Made by a program: the position numbers and the translations under genes. A stretch of 64,000 nt of DNA from Algoriphagus sp. AK58. Its GTDB lineage: Bacteria; Bacteroidota; Bacteroidia; Cytophagales; Cyclobacteriaceae. This document shows positions 46,639 to 54,074 of the stretch, piece after piece. Below the pieces are notes generated by a model that saw only the letters and a list, made by a program, of their open reading frames with translations, searched no databases and had not been told where the DNA came from. The stretch spans positions 62,001-126,000 of the forward strand of contig NZ_QEIG01000005.1 in the NCBI RefSeq assembly GCF_014324365.1. The letters are read 5' to 3'. Position 1 is the first letter of the stretch. Each line of letters opens with the position of its first letter.

Positions 46639-49600
46639 ATGTTTTCCAATTCAAAATTTCTTAAGAACCTTTTCCTTTTAGTTGTTCTTTTGGGACAATC
46701 ATTGGTAGCTTTTGCCCAATTAAATACCTTGGGAAAGGAGTTTTATTTGGGGTTCATGGAAAATAATGCAACCTCATTTTTGCCCGTCACCGCCTCAGTG
46801 ATTGTAACAGCGGATGAGAAAGCAACGGGATACATTGAATATAGCAATAAGAAGTACTTTTTTGATCTTGAGCCCGGACAGCAATTCATCCAGGATTTTG
46901 AAGAGGCTAAAGACTTTGTGTTGCATCGCTCCTCAGGAGTGACGGAGGAGAAGAGTATCTATATCAATTCTACAGGAAATGTGGCCGTACATGCATTTAA
47001 TAAGCGACAAGCCAGTGCAGACGGTACTGTGATTTTGCCTTTAACAGCTCTGGGCAAGGATTATTATATCACCTCCCATTTTGATTTGTTTGAGCCTGGA
47101 TTGGATATCGCTCCGACTAACCGAAATTTTGAAAGTGCCCTGTTGATTGTAGCTGTGGAAGACGAAACCCAAGTGGAAATACTTCCCAGTGCCAGGATAG
47201 ATTTCAATGGTAGACCAGTGCCAGCCGGAGCACCAGTTCAGATTAAACTTGATGCAGGCCAGACCTTTCAGCTAAAATCCGATCAAGGAGACCTTACAGG
47301 TACCCGTGTTCGGGTTCTTAATGGTTCCGAAGGGGATTGTAAAAATATTGCAGTGTTTGGAGGGAATAAAATGACCAGTGCAGGTGACAATTGCGCTACT
47401 TCCGGGGACCATTTGTTTCAGCAATCCTACCCGGTGAACTCCTGGGGGAAATCATTTATCCATATTCCATTAGCCGACCGAACCTCCGGGGAGATCATCA
47501 AGGTCCTGGCATCTCAGGACAATACTCAGGTCAAAGTCAATGGGCAAGTCAGAGGCACCATCAATCAGGGGAAGTTTTTAATTTTTGAATTTGGAAGAAA
47601 CGATATCGTAGCTGTAGAAACCTCTAAACCTGCATCGGTCTCCATGATTGCCAAAAGTGGGAATTGTAACGATCAGAGCGATCCTTATTCCAGATACGGA
47701 GATCCTTCGCTAGTCACGTTGAGTCCTGTCAATCAGATGATGAAGGATGTCGTTTTTTCGGCAGTGAAAATCACTTGGATCAGAAGTCACCTCGTCAACA
47801 TCATTGTCAAAAAAGGAACTTCCAATCAAACCATTCTCAACGGACAACCCGTGGGCAATCAATTTAAGATTGTTCCTACAAACCCCGCTTTTGAATACGC
47901 AAGTATTGTGGTCAATGAAGGTGCGAACCGATTGCAAAATAAGGAGGGTTTTATCGCCTATGTGTATGGTTCAGGGGCCGTGGAGTCCTATGCTTATCCT
48001 GTCGGTGCAAGCCTGGACGCGATCCAATTTGAGACGGAAACGAAGTATAATTTTGATGTCACGGGAGACAAAGTAGCTTGTTTGGGTGAGGAGGGATCCT
48101 GGGAGATTTTCCCCGATTTTCCGGGGTTCAAGGACTTTACCTGGAGTTTCGGGGATGGTTCAGCCGTAAAGGATGGAAAAAAGGTGAGCCATATTTTTCA
48201 AAAACCCGGAAAATTTGAAGTTACCGTGTTGGCATCTACCGGTGATGGAAACTGTGATAGCGAGGAAACTTTCCGATTTGAAGTAGAAGTGAAGGAAGTG
48301 GGGGGACAGCTCGAAGGTCCGGATACGGTATGTCCTCTGATTGATGAATTTGTGTACACACTGGAGGATGCAGGTCAAGTTGGAAGTATTCAATGGGAGG
48401 TAGTGGGTGGTACTGTGTTGGAGGAAAAGGACAATCAGATCAAAATAAAATGGGGAGCCACAGGCACAGCAGCAAAAGTCAAAGCGATCCCATATACTGA
48501 AGCGGGTTGTCCTGGAGAATCGGTTGAAATGGAGGTTGAAATCACGGATTCCCTAGAACCTGCTTTACCTAAAGGAAGCTCAGGGCTTTGTGGAATCAAT
48601 TCTCCATTATTTTATGAAGTTCCATTTCAGACCTCGGGAAGGTCGTATACTTGGGAGATCGTAGGAGGCCAAATTCTTGGTGGTCAAAATACGGCCAAAG
48701 TGGAGGTATTGTGGGATTTGAATTCACCTTCCAGAACTATTTTTTATGAAGAAGTCAGCACGGTAAATGGAGCCTGTGCTGGTGTGTCTGAAGTGCTGGA
48801 AGTGAAAATTTATCCCCAGTTTAAGCTAGAAGTGGCTGAGGTTTTGAATCCTGCTTGCCAGGGCCAATCCAATGGAAGCATCCGTCTCCGGCCTTCCGGG
48901 GGCTCTGGAAAATATACCTATCAATGGTCCCATGATGCCAAGCTTCAATCAGAATTTGCAAGTGGCTTGCCGGTCGGAACTTATGATGTGATTGTGCAGG
49001 ATGCCTCAGGCTGTGCATTGGAAAAAATGAGTTTTGAGCTAAAAAATCCTGAGCCTATCCGATTGGATGGCTCTATTCAGGTGATACAAAACTCCTGTTT
49101 TGGTGGATCAGATGGACTGTTTAAGTTGAAATTGAAAGGAGGAACTCCACCTTATTCTGTGGTTGGTTTTGAGTCGCGTTGGGATGGTACATTTTTGGAA
49201 GTCATTGGGGTAGGTGAGGGGAAATACCTATTAAGCATTCAGGATAGCAGAGGATGTTTCATCCCGGTAGATGCAGAAATGATAGGGCCAGATCAAATGT
49301 TAGTGGAGCCTATTGTGGTAAGACCAGGATGCGAAGGAAGCCAGGATGGGGCTTTGGAACTACAAATCACCGGAGGATTTGAGCCTTATGAGGTGGTTTG
49401 GGATAATGGGGCTACAGGTGCCAAAATCACTGATTTGCCTCCGGGGGATTTTGGCTATACGGTTACCGATTCAAAAGGCTGTGTGGCCATAGGGATGGCA
49501 ACCATCAGGCAAGCCCTGCCTCAGCTGAGAATGCCCACAGGATTCTATCCTGATCAAGGGTTGTTTCAGCCCGTATCCAATTGCAGGATTTCTTACGAGC

Positions 49601-49779
49601 TTATCATCTGGGACCGATGGGGAGAAATGATTTTTGCCGGATCGGAAGGTTGGGATGGGACCATAAAAGGGGTGGAAGCCCCATTGGGTTCGTATTCTTA
49701 TTTGATTCGATATGATTATTTGTTGGAAGGGATTCGGACCACCTCAGAGAAAACAGGGACATTTACCCTTATTCGATAA
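46639..49779 (+). CDS. T9SS type B surface protein, IgGFc-binding-like and SprB repeats (copy 3 of 3)
   Basis: 1046 residues. Signal peptide (about 1-26, ending AFAQ), IgGFc-binding-like domain (GKEFYLGFMENN, SADGTVILPL, FGGNKMTSAGDNCA, DHLFQQSYP), PKD-type WSFGDGSA, Ig-like modules, three SprB-like repeats (PSGGSGKYTYQWSHD is characteristic) and the type B sorting domain with WDRWGEMIFAG and GWDGT. The sequences of the three copies differ throughout, so the duplication is not recent. galE follows 62 nt later with its own promoter, and no PorP/SprF-like outer-membrane partner is encoded next to the array. Confidence 0.93.
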   Translation: MFSNSKFLKNLFLLVVLLGQSLVAFAQLNTLGKEFYLGFMENNATSFLPVTASVIVTADEKATGYIEYSNKKYFFDLEPGQQFIQDFEEAKDFVLHRSSGVTEEKSIYINSTGNVAVHAFNKRQASADGTVILPLTALGKDYYITSHFDLFEPGLDIAPTNRNFESALLIVAVEDETQVEILPSARIDFNGRPVPAGAPVQIKLDAGQTFQLKSDQGDLTGTRVRVLNGSEGDCKNIAVFGGNKMTSAGDNCATSGDHLFQQSYPVNSWGKSFIHIPLADRTSGEIIKVLASQDNTQVKVNGQVRGTINQGKFLIFEFGRNDIVAVETSKPASVSMIAKSGNCNDQSDPYSRYGDPSLVTLSPVNQMMKDVVFSAVKITWIRSHLVNIIVKKGTSNQTILNGQPVGNQFKIVPTNPAFEYASIVVNEGANRLQNKEGFIAYVYGSGAVESYAYPVGASLDAIQFETETKYNFDVTGDKVACLGEEGSWEIFPDFPGFKDFTWSFGDGSAVKDGKKVSHIFQKPGKFEVTVLASTGDGNCDSEETFRFEVEVKEVGGQLEGPDTVCPLIDEFVYTLEDAGQVGSIQWEVVGGTVLEEKDNQIKIKWGATGTAAKVKAIPYTEAGCPGESVEMEVEITDSLEPALPKGSSGLCGINSPLFYEVPFQTSGRSYTWEIVGGQILGGQNTAKVEVLWDLNSPSRTIFYEEVSTVNGACAGVSEVLEVKIYPQFKLEVAEVLNPACQGQSNGSIRLRPSGGSGKYTYQWSHDAKLQSEFASGLPVGTYDVIVQDASGCALEKMSFELKNPEPIRLDGSIQVIQNSCFGGSDGLFKLKLKGGTPPYSVVGFESRWDGTFLEVIGVGEGKYLLSIQDSRGCFIPVDAEMIGPDQMLVEPIVVRPGCEGSQDGALELQITGGFEPYEVVWDNGATGAKITDLPPGDFGYTVTDSKGCVAIGMATIRQALPQLRMPTGFYPDQGLFQPVSNCRISYELIIWDRWGEMIFAGSEGWDGTIKGVEAPLGSYSYLIRYDYLLEGIRTTSEKTGTFTLIR

Positions 49780-49810
49780 GTTTATCCATTTTCTAATTCG
49801 GGGATTTGAA

Positions 49811-49818
49811 TAGCTTTG
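49811..49818 (+). promoter_or_regulatory. -7 promoter element of galE
   Basis: TAGCTTTG is an exact TAnnTTTG match. Transcription would start near 49824, so the correct galE start is the ATG at 49842 rather than the earlier in-frame ATG at 49806. No clear -33 TTTG is found. Confidence 0.55.
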
Positions 49819-49841
49819 CCCATTCAAATTTTTCGTCGATA

Positions 49842-50852
49842 ATGAAAAAAATCTTGATTACAGGCGGTGCCGGATACATCGGTTCCCATACCGCTGTAGA
49901 GTTATGGAATTCAGGGATGGAGCCAATAATCCTTGACGATTTGTCCAATTCCAATGAAGATGTCCTGCATCGTCTGAAGGAAATTACCGGTAAGCAGTTC
50001 GTTTTCTACAAAGGGGATTGCAATGACCAATCACTTTTAGAAAAGATATGCACGGAGCATCGGATCGAAGGCGTGATTCATTTTGCAGCTTTCAAAGCCG
50101 TTGGTGAGAGCACCCAAGTTCCTTTGAAGTATTACCAAAATAATGTCGGTTCGCTTCTAGTCCTATTGGAGGTAATGAAAGAAAAAGGGATCCACGACCT
50201 GGTTTTCTCTTCTTCTTGTACGGTCTATGGTCAGCCGGATGTGTTGCCGGTGACCGAGGCAACTCCGAGAAAAGAAGCGGAAAGCCCTTATGGCAATACC
50301 AAGAAAATCTGTGAGGACATTTTGATGGACTATGTGAAAAGCAAACCGGGAATCCGGGTCATTTCCTTGCGCTATTTCAATCCGGTTGGTGCTCATCCAA
50401 GCAGTAAAATTGGGGAATTGCCCATCGGTACTCCACAAAACCTCGTGCCTTTCATCACCCAAACCGCAGCGGGTATCCGGGAGAAATTAACCGTCTTTGG
50501 CAATGACTACGACACGTCAGACGGAAGCTGCGTGAGGGATTACATTCACGTCGTGGACTTGGCTGATGCTCATGTGAAGGCTTTTCAGTACCTAGCTGAA
50601 AAAGGTTCAGATTTTTATGATGTCTTCAACGTGGGTACGGGAAATGGAAATACCGTACTGGAAGTAATCCATGCTTTTGAAAAAGTGAGCGGACAGAAGC
50701 TCAACTACGTGATCGGTCCACGTAGACCGGGAGATGTAGTGAAGACCTGGGCGGACACCACCAAGATCAACCAAGTGCTTGGCTGGTATCCCAAGTATTC
50801 CCTGGAAGACTCTATGCGGGATAGCTGGAATTGGCAGAAGAGTTTGGGGTAA
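49842..50852 (+). CDS. galE: UDP-glucose 4-epimerase
   Basis: 336 residues from the ATG at 49842. It is an extended short-chain dehydrogenase: NAD-binding TGGAGYIGSH at 7-16, catalytic Tyr150 and Lys154 in YGNTKK, the SSSCTVYG serine region at 123-130, and ASSKIGELPIGTPQNLVPFI-type substrate loop. It interconverts UDP-glucose and UDP-galactose for surface polysaccharides or galactose use. It is a single gene with its own -7 element and terminator. Confidence 0.97.
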   Translation: MKKILITGGAGYIGSHTAVELWNSGMEPIILDDLSNSNEDVLHRLKEITGKQFVFYKGDCNDQSLLEKICTEHRIEGVIHFAAFKAVGESTQVPLKYYQNNVGSLLVLLEVMKEKGIHDLVFSSSCTVYGQPDVLPVTEATPRKEAESPYGNTKKICEDILMDYVKSKPGIRVISLRYFNPVGAHPSSKIGELPIGTPQNLVPFITQTAAGIREKLTVFGNDYDTSDGSCVRDYIHVVDLADAHVKAFQYLAEKGSDFYDVFNVGTGNGNTVLEVIHAFEKVSGQKLNYVIGPRRPGDVVKTWADTTKINQVLGWYPKYSLEDSMRDSWNWQKSLG

Positions 50853-50854
50853 AA

Positions 50855-50881
50855 GAAGCGGGTTTAGGCCCGCTTTTTTTT
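50855..50881 (+). terminator. Terminator of galE
   Basis: A 7-bp stem AAGCGGG/CCCGCTT with a 6-nt loop is followed by T8, 4 nt after the stop codon. Confidence 0.85.
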
Positions 50882-50931
50882 GCTTCTGGAGGTTTGTAGC
50901 TTCAAAACCCAGTCTTATTGAAATAGAACCC

Positions 50932-51135
50932 CAAGGATAAGACCTCCAACTTGCAAATTTGGAGGAGCTGGTGGGAGCGGAGGCATTGGGCTAAAGCCCG
51001 GAAATATTGAGTGATCCTTCTTTTCCCCACCTAAAGGTGGAGGCAATTCAAAGTTTGAAATACGATCCTTTGAATAGTAATGTGGCTTTAGCCCATTCCC
51101 CAGAATATGCAGAAAATCATCTGGGCTTTAGCCCA
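50932..51135. repeat. Palindrome-rich intergenic repeat, copy 1
   Basis: About 204 nt, nearly identical to 51205-51408. Internal hairpin units are GGGCTAAAGCCC (about 50988-51000), CCACCTAAAGGTGG (about 51028-51041), and GGCTTTAGCCC / GGGCTTTAGCCC near the end. It does not encode a protein: the short frames across it only reflect the palindromes. It resembles REP/BIME-type elements mobilised in trans. Confidence 0.82.
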
Positions 51136-51204
51136 ATTAGTATGGATATAAAATCCACCTCCTTTATTTTCCAATCTCGAGAACCTACCTCTGGATTTAA
51201 AATT

Positions 51205-51408
51205 CAAGGATAGGACCTCCAAATTAAAAATTTGGAGGAGCTGTTGGGAGTTGAGGCATTGGGCTAAAGCCCGGAAATAATGAGTGATCCTTCTTTTCCC
51301 CCACCTAAAGGTGGAGGCAATTCAAAGTTTGGAATACGATCCTTTAAATAGGAATGTGGCTTTAGCCCATTCCCCAGAATATCCAGAAAATCATCTGGGC
51401 TTTAGCCT
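51205..51408. repeat. Palindrome-rich intergenic repeat, copy 2
   Basis: Second direct copy, offset by exactly 273 nt from copy 1, with the same order of palindromic units. It ends 5 nt before the stop codon of the gamma-glutamyltransferase gene. Between the copies (51136-51204) there is 69 nt of unrelated sequence. Apart from the galE terminator and the two copies, the 50853-51413 gap holds nothing else recognisable. Confidence 0.82.
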
Positions 51409-51413
51409 AAATT

Positions 51414-53123
51414 TTAATACCCAGCCGCTTGTCCGTCTTTTCGGGATTCGGAGGCGCCGATATAGACTTTGTTGACTTTGTCGTAATAGATGGCTTGGTA
51501 CCCTCCGTAGTGGCCTACGGTATATTCTACCCGATGGCCCATTTCCTTGAGTTGTCGGATCACCTCATAGGAAAAGCCGCTTTCTAAGTTCAGCGAACCT
51601 CCATTGCTCATTTTTGAGCCGGTGGGTTCCGAGGAACCGTTGTGCCGCATACGTGGAGCATCGCCAGCTTCCTGCAGGTTCATGCCGAAATCAATCAAAT
51701 TGACCACAATCTGGGTATGGCCTTGGGGCTGTACCGAACCGCCCATCAGGCCGAAACTGATGTAAGGTTCCCCATCTTTGGTGATAAAGGCCGGGATGAT
51801 CGTGTGAAATGGACGCTTGCCTTTGGCCAAGGAATTCCAGTGGTTGGGATCCTGCACATTGAACTGTTGTCCGCGGTTTTGGAGTACAAAACCCAATCCG
51901 TCCGGCACCATGCCCGATCCAAACTCATCGTAAATGCTCTGGATAAAGGAGACCATATTGCCTTCCTTGTCCGCTACGGTCAGGTAGGTGGTGTTGCCTT
52001 TTTCGATTTCTCCGGCAGGGTAGGCTAGGGCTGCTTTGTTGGGATCAATGAGTTTTCGGCGCTCGGCCGCGTATTCTTTGGAGATCAATTTCTCAACCGG
52101 GATTTGATTGAATGCCGGGTCGGCATAAAATTTTGCCCGATCCTCGAAAGCCAATTTCTTGGCTTCGGTCAGCACGTGCAGGTATTCCGCACTGCCAAAG
52201 CCCATGGATTGGATGTCATAGCCTTCTAGTATATTCAGCATTTGCAGGACGGCGATTCCCTGTCCGTTGGGTGGGAGCTCCCACACATCGTAGCCCCGGT
52301 AATTGGTGCTGACGGGCTCTACCCACTCGGAGGTGTGTTTTTTCAAATCCTCATAGCGGAGATAGCCCCCGTTTTCTTTCATAAACCGGTCGATGGTTCG
52401 GGCGATTTCACCTTCATAAAAAGCGGAACGTCCTTCTTTTGCGATCAATGAATAGGTTCTTCCCAAGTCAGGATTTTTGAATACTTCCCCTTTTCTCGGG
52501 GTGTTTTTGCCATTTGGCATAAAGGTTTTTCGGAAACCGGGAATATCCTGCATCTCCGGCCACATGTGATCCATCTGCCAAGCGATCACTTCAGTGACGG
52601 GAAAGCCATTGTTGGCATATTCGATGGAAGGCTGGAGGATTTCCTGCATGGATAGCTTTCCAAAGCGCTTGTGCATCTCAAACCATCCATCCACGCAACC
52701 AGGAACTGAAACTGGAAGAGGACCGAGTAAGGGTACGGTACTTAATCCCTTTTCCTTGAAAACATCCATCGTCAGTAATTCAGGAGCGCGACCGCTTCCA
52801 TTGAAGCCATAAAGCTTTTTGGTTTTGGCATCCCAAATGATGGCAAAGACATCTCCACCGATGCCGCAGCCGTTGGGCTCGACCAAGCCCAGCATGGCAT
52901 TGGCTGCGATGGCGGCATCCATGGCCGAACCGCCTTTTTTCAACACATCCAAAGCCACTTGGGTAGCTAGAGGTTGTGCAGTCGCGACCATTCCATTTTG
53001 GGCGATGACTTCAGATCGGGTAGTGAAAGTTTTGCCAGTAACCCGGTCTTGGGAGAAGCTCAGGAAGGGTAAAGACACGGCAAGTGCGAGAAAACAGAAG
53101 TTCTTGAAGGAGCTCATACACAT
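51414..53123 (-). CDS. ggt: Gamma-glutamyltransferase
   Basis: 569 residues with a signal peptide (about 1-24, ending LSFSQ). The precursor self-cleaves before the nucleophile Thr378 in GNTTYLTVAD. Other family motifs are NGCGIGGDVFA in the large subunit and FGSGMV, GSVQPQGHTQ and PRMRH in the small subunit. The enzyme transfers or hydrolyses gamma-glutamyl groups, for example glutathione breakdown in the periplasm. The start could be residue 1 or Met3. It shares the minus strand with the regulator at 53224, 100 nt away. Confidence 0.96.
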   Translation of the reverse strand: MCMSSFKNFCFLALAVSLPFLSFSQDRVTGKTFTTRSEVIAQNGMVATAQPLATQVALDVLKKGGSAMDAAIAANAMLGLVEPNGCGIGGDVFAIIWDAKTKKLYGFNGSGRAPELLTMDVFKEKGLSTVPLLGPLPVSVPGCVDGWFEMHKRFGKLSMQEILQPSIEYANNGFPVTEVIAWQMDHMWPEMQDIPGFRKTFMPNGKNTPRKGEVFKNPDLGRTYSLIAKEGRSAFYEGEIARTIDRFMKENGGYLRYEDLKKHTSEWVEPVSTNYRGYDVWELPPNGQGIAVLQMLNILEGYDIQSMGFGSAEYLHVLTEAKKLAFEDRAKFYADPAFNQIPVEKLISKEYAAERRKLIDPNKAALAYPAGEIEKGNTTYLTVADKEGNMVSFIQSIYDEFGSGMVPDGLGFVLQNRGQQFNVQDPNHWNSLAKGKRPFHTIIPAFITKDGEPYISFGLMGGSVQPQGHTQIVVNLIDFGMNLQEAGDAPRMRHNGSSEPTGSKMSNGGSLNLESGFSYEVIRQLKEMGHRVEYTVGHYGGYQAIYYDKVNKVYIGASESRKDGQAAGY

Positions 53124-53223
53124 GAAGGAAAACAGAATCCGAAAATAGGGGGCAGGCAGAAAAATGAATTTACCGAAAGTGTAATTTCTTTCAGAGTCAA
53201 TGTTTAACAGAAGGCCAAAGGAA

Positions 53224-53883
53224 TTAATCCAGCACCCTTACCAACAACCGCTCGCATACCTTTTCACTCAAGGTTTCTGAAGGATGATGGGCATAGCTTA
53301 CCACCATGCTTTGGTCATAAGATTCTTTGGAAAGGATGGTCAGTTGGGTTCCTAAGGAAAGTTTTCGACTATTAAGAAACTCTAAGAACTCCGTGGAAGA
53401 ATTGGTCAAGGCTGCTAATTGTACGTGTTGACCAGGCTTCGCATGGGCGAGAGGAGTATAGGAAAGGGGAGTGATTTTACCCTGGGGGTCAGGAATGGGC
53501 GAGCCATGAGGATCGACCGTGGGAAATCCCAACATCTGATCCATTCGCTCGAAAAATTTTGGAGCGTGAATATGTTCAATCTGCTCGGCGACTTCATGCA
53601 CTTCCTCCCATCCGAAATTCATCACTTTGACTAGAAACATTTCTGTCAGCCGGTGTTTGCGTATGATCAAGGCTGCGGTCTTTTTGCCTTCTTTAGTTAA
53701 AGTCAGGGGCTTGTACTTTTCATAAATCACCCAACCGCTCTTTTGGAGGGATTTGACCATGCTGTTTGCCGTTGGCAAACTTACTTGCAAGCTCGCAGCC
53801 AATTCAGACAGGTTGACTTCTCCCTGGACATTGGCAAGATTGTATAGGGACTTGAGGTAGTTTTCTTCGGTGCTCGATGCCAT
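53224..53883 (-). CDS. DtxR/MntR-family metal-dependent transcriptional regulator
   Basis: 219 residues. The N-terminal winged helix (about 1-62: TEENYLKSLYNLA, LSELAASLQVSLPTANSMVKSLQKSGWV) is typical of DtxR/MntR. The dimerisation/metal-binding domain (about 63-140) has HEVAEQIEHIHAPKFFERMD with the clustered His/Glu ligands, and a C-terminal FeoA/SH3-like domain follows. It should repress genes when Fe2+ or Mn2+ is bound. It is divergent from a TonB receptor whose promoter carries a palindrome fitting this family, so that receptor is the likely target. Confidence 0.94.
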   Translation of the reverse strand: MASSTEENYLKSLYNLANVQGEVNLSELAASLQVSLPTANSMVKSLQKSGWVIYEKYKPLTLTKEGKKTAALIIRKHRLTEMFLVKVMNFGWEEVHEVAEQIEHIHAPKFFERMDQMLGFPTVDPHGSPIPDPQGKITPLSYTPLAHAKPGQHVQLAALTNSSTEFLEFLNSRKLSLGTQLTILSKESYDQSMVVSYAHHPSETLSEKVCERLLVRVLD

Positions 53884-53931
53884 AGGTTGTAATTCATTTC
53901 AAATTAAAATGGCTTTAATAAGAAAAACAAA

Positions 53932-53962
53932 TTTGTTAGAATAGTCTAACTTTGTAATTTTG
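53932..53962 (+). promoter_or_regulatory. Promoter of the TonB receptor at 54067
   Basis: TTTG (53932-53935), a 19-nt spacer and TAATTTTG (53955-53962) match the consensus. A second -7-like TAACTTTG (53947-53954) abuts it but lacks a correctly spaced -33. Transcription should begin near 53968, giving a leader of about 100 nt. Confidence 0.7.
53935..53950. promoter_or_regulatory. Predicted DtxR/MntR-type operator
   Basis: GTTAGAATAGTCTAAC, an inverted repeat with 6-bp arms (GTTAGA/TCTAAC) and a 4-nt centre, with the TTAG-N6-CTAA layout seen in DtxR/MntR boxes. It fills the spacer between the -33 and -7 of the receptor promoter, the expected place for a repressor. It lies 52 nt from the divergent regulator's start codon. 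Confidence 0.7.
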
Positions 53963-54047
53963 CAATTCTAATAATCTTGATTTTGACTTTCTGGATTTTT
54001 GAAATAGTTGCGGAAGTACAAAACCTTGTTATTAATTTGGAGTATAA

Positions 54048-54074
54048 ATGCAATATTGTTGCATATATGAATAG
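54048..54074 (+). CDS. Possible 8-residue leader peptide overlapping the receptor start
   Basis: ATG at 54048, preceded by GGAG at 54039-54042, opens a frame encoding MQYCCIYE and stopping with TAG at 54072-54074, just past the receptor ATG (54067) in another frame. The frame also forms an inverted repeat ATGCAA/TTGCAT (54048-54064) before the start codon. It could influence translation of the receptor, but Shine-Dalgarno sequences are little used in Bacteroidota and this may be chance. Confidence 0.25.
   Translation: MQYCCIYE

Noticed and set aside
50932..51408. Repeat pair considered as a CRISPR array
   Set aside because: Only two long copies, with no short evenly spaced repeats and no cas genes.
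51007..51475. Two similar short open frames (68 and 63 codons) encoding HLKVEAIQSL-type peptides
   Set aside because: Their similarity arises because both lie in the two copies of the palindromic intergenic repeat; the frame is a by-product of the repeat.
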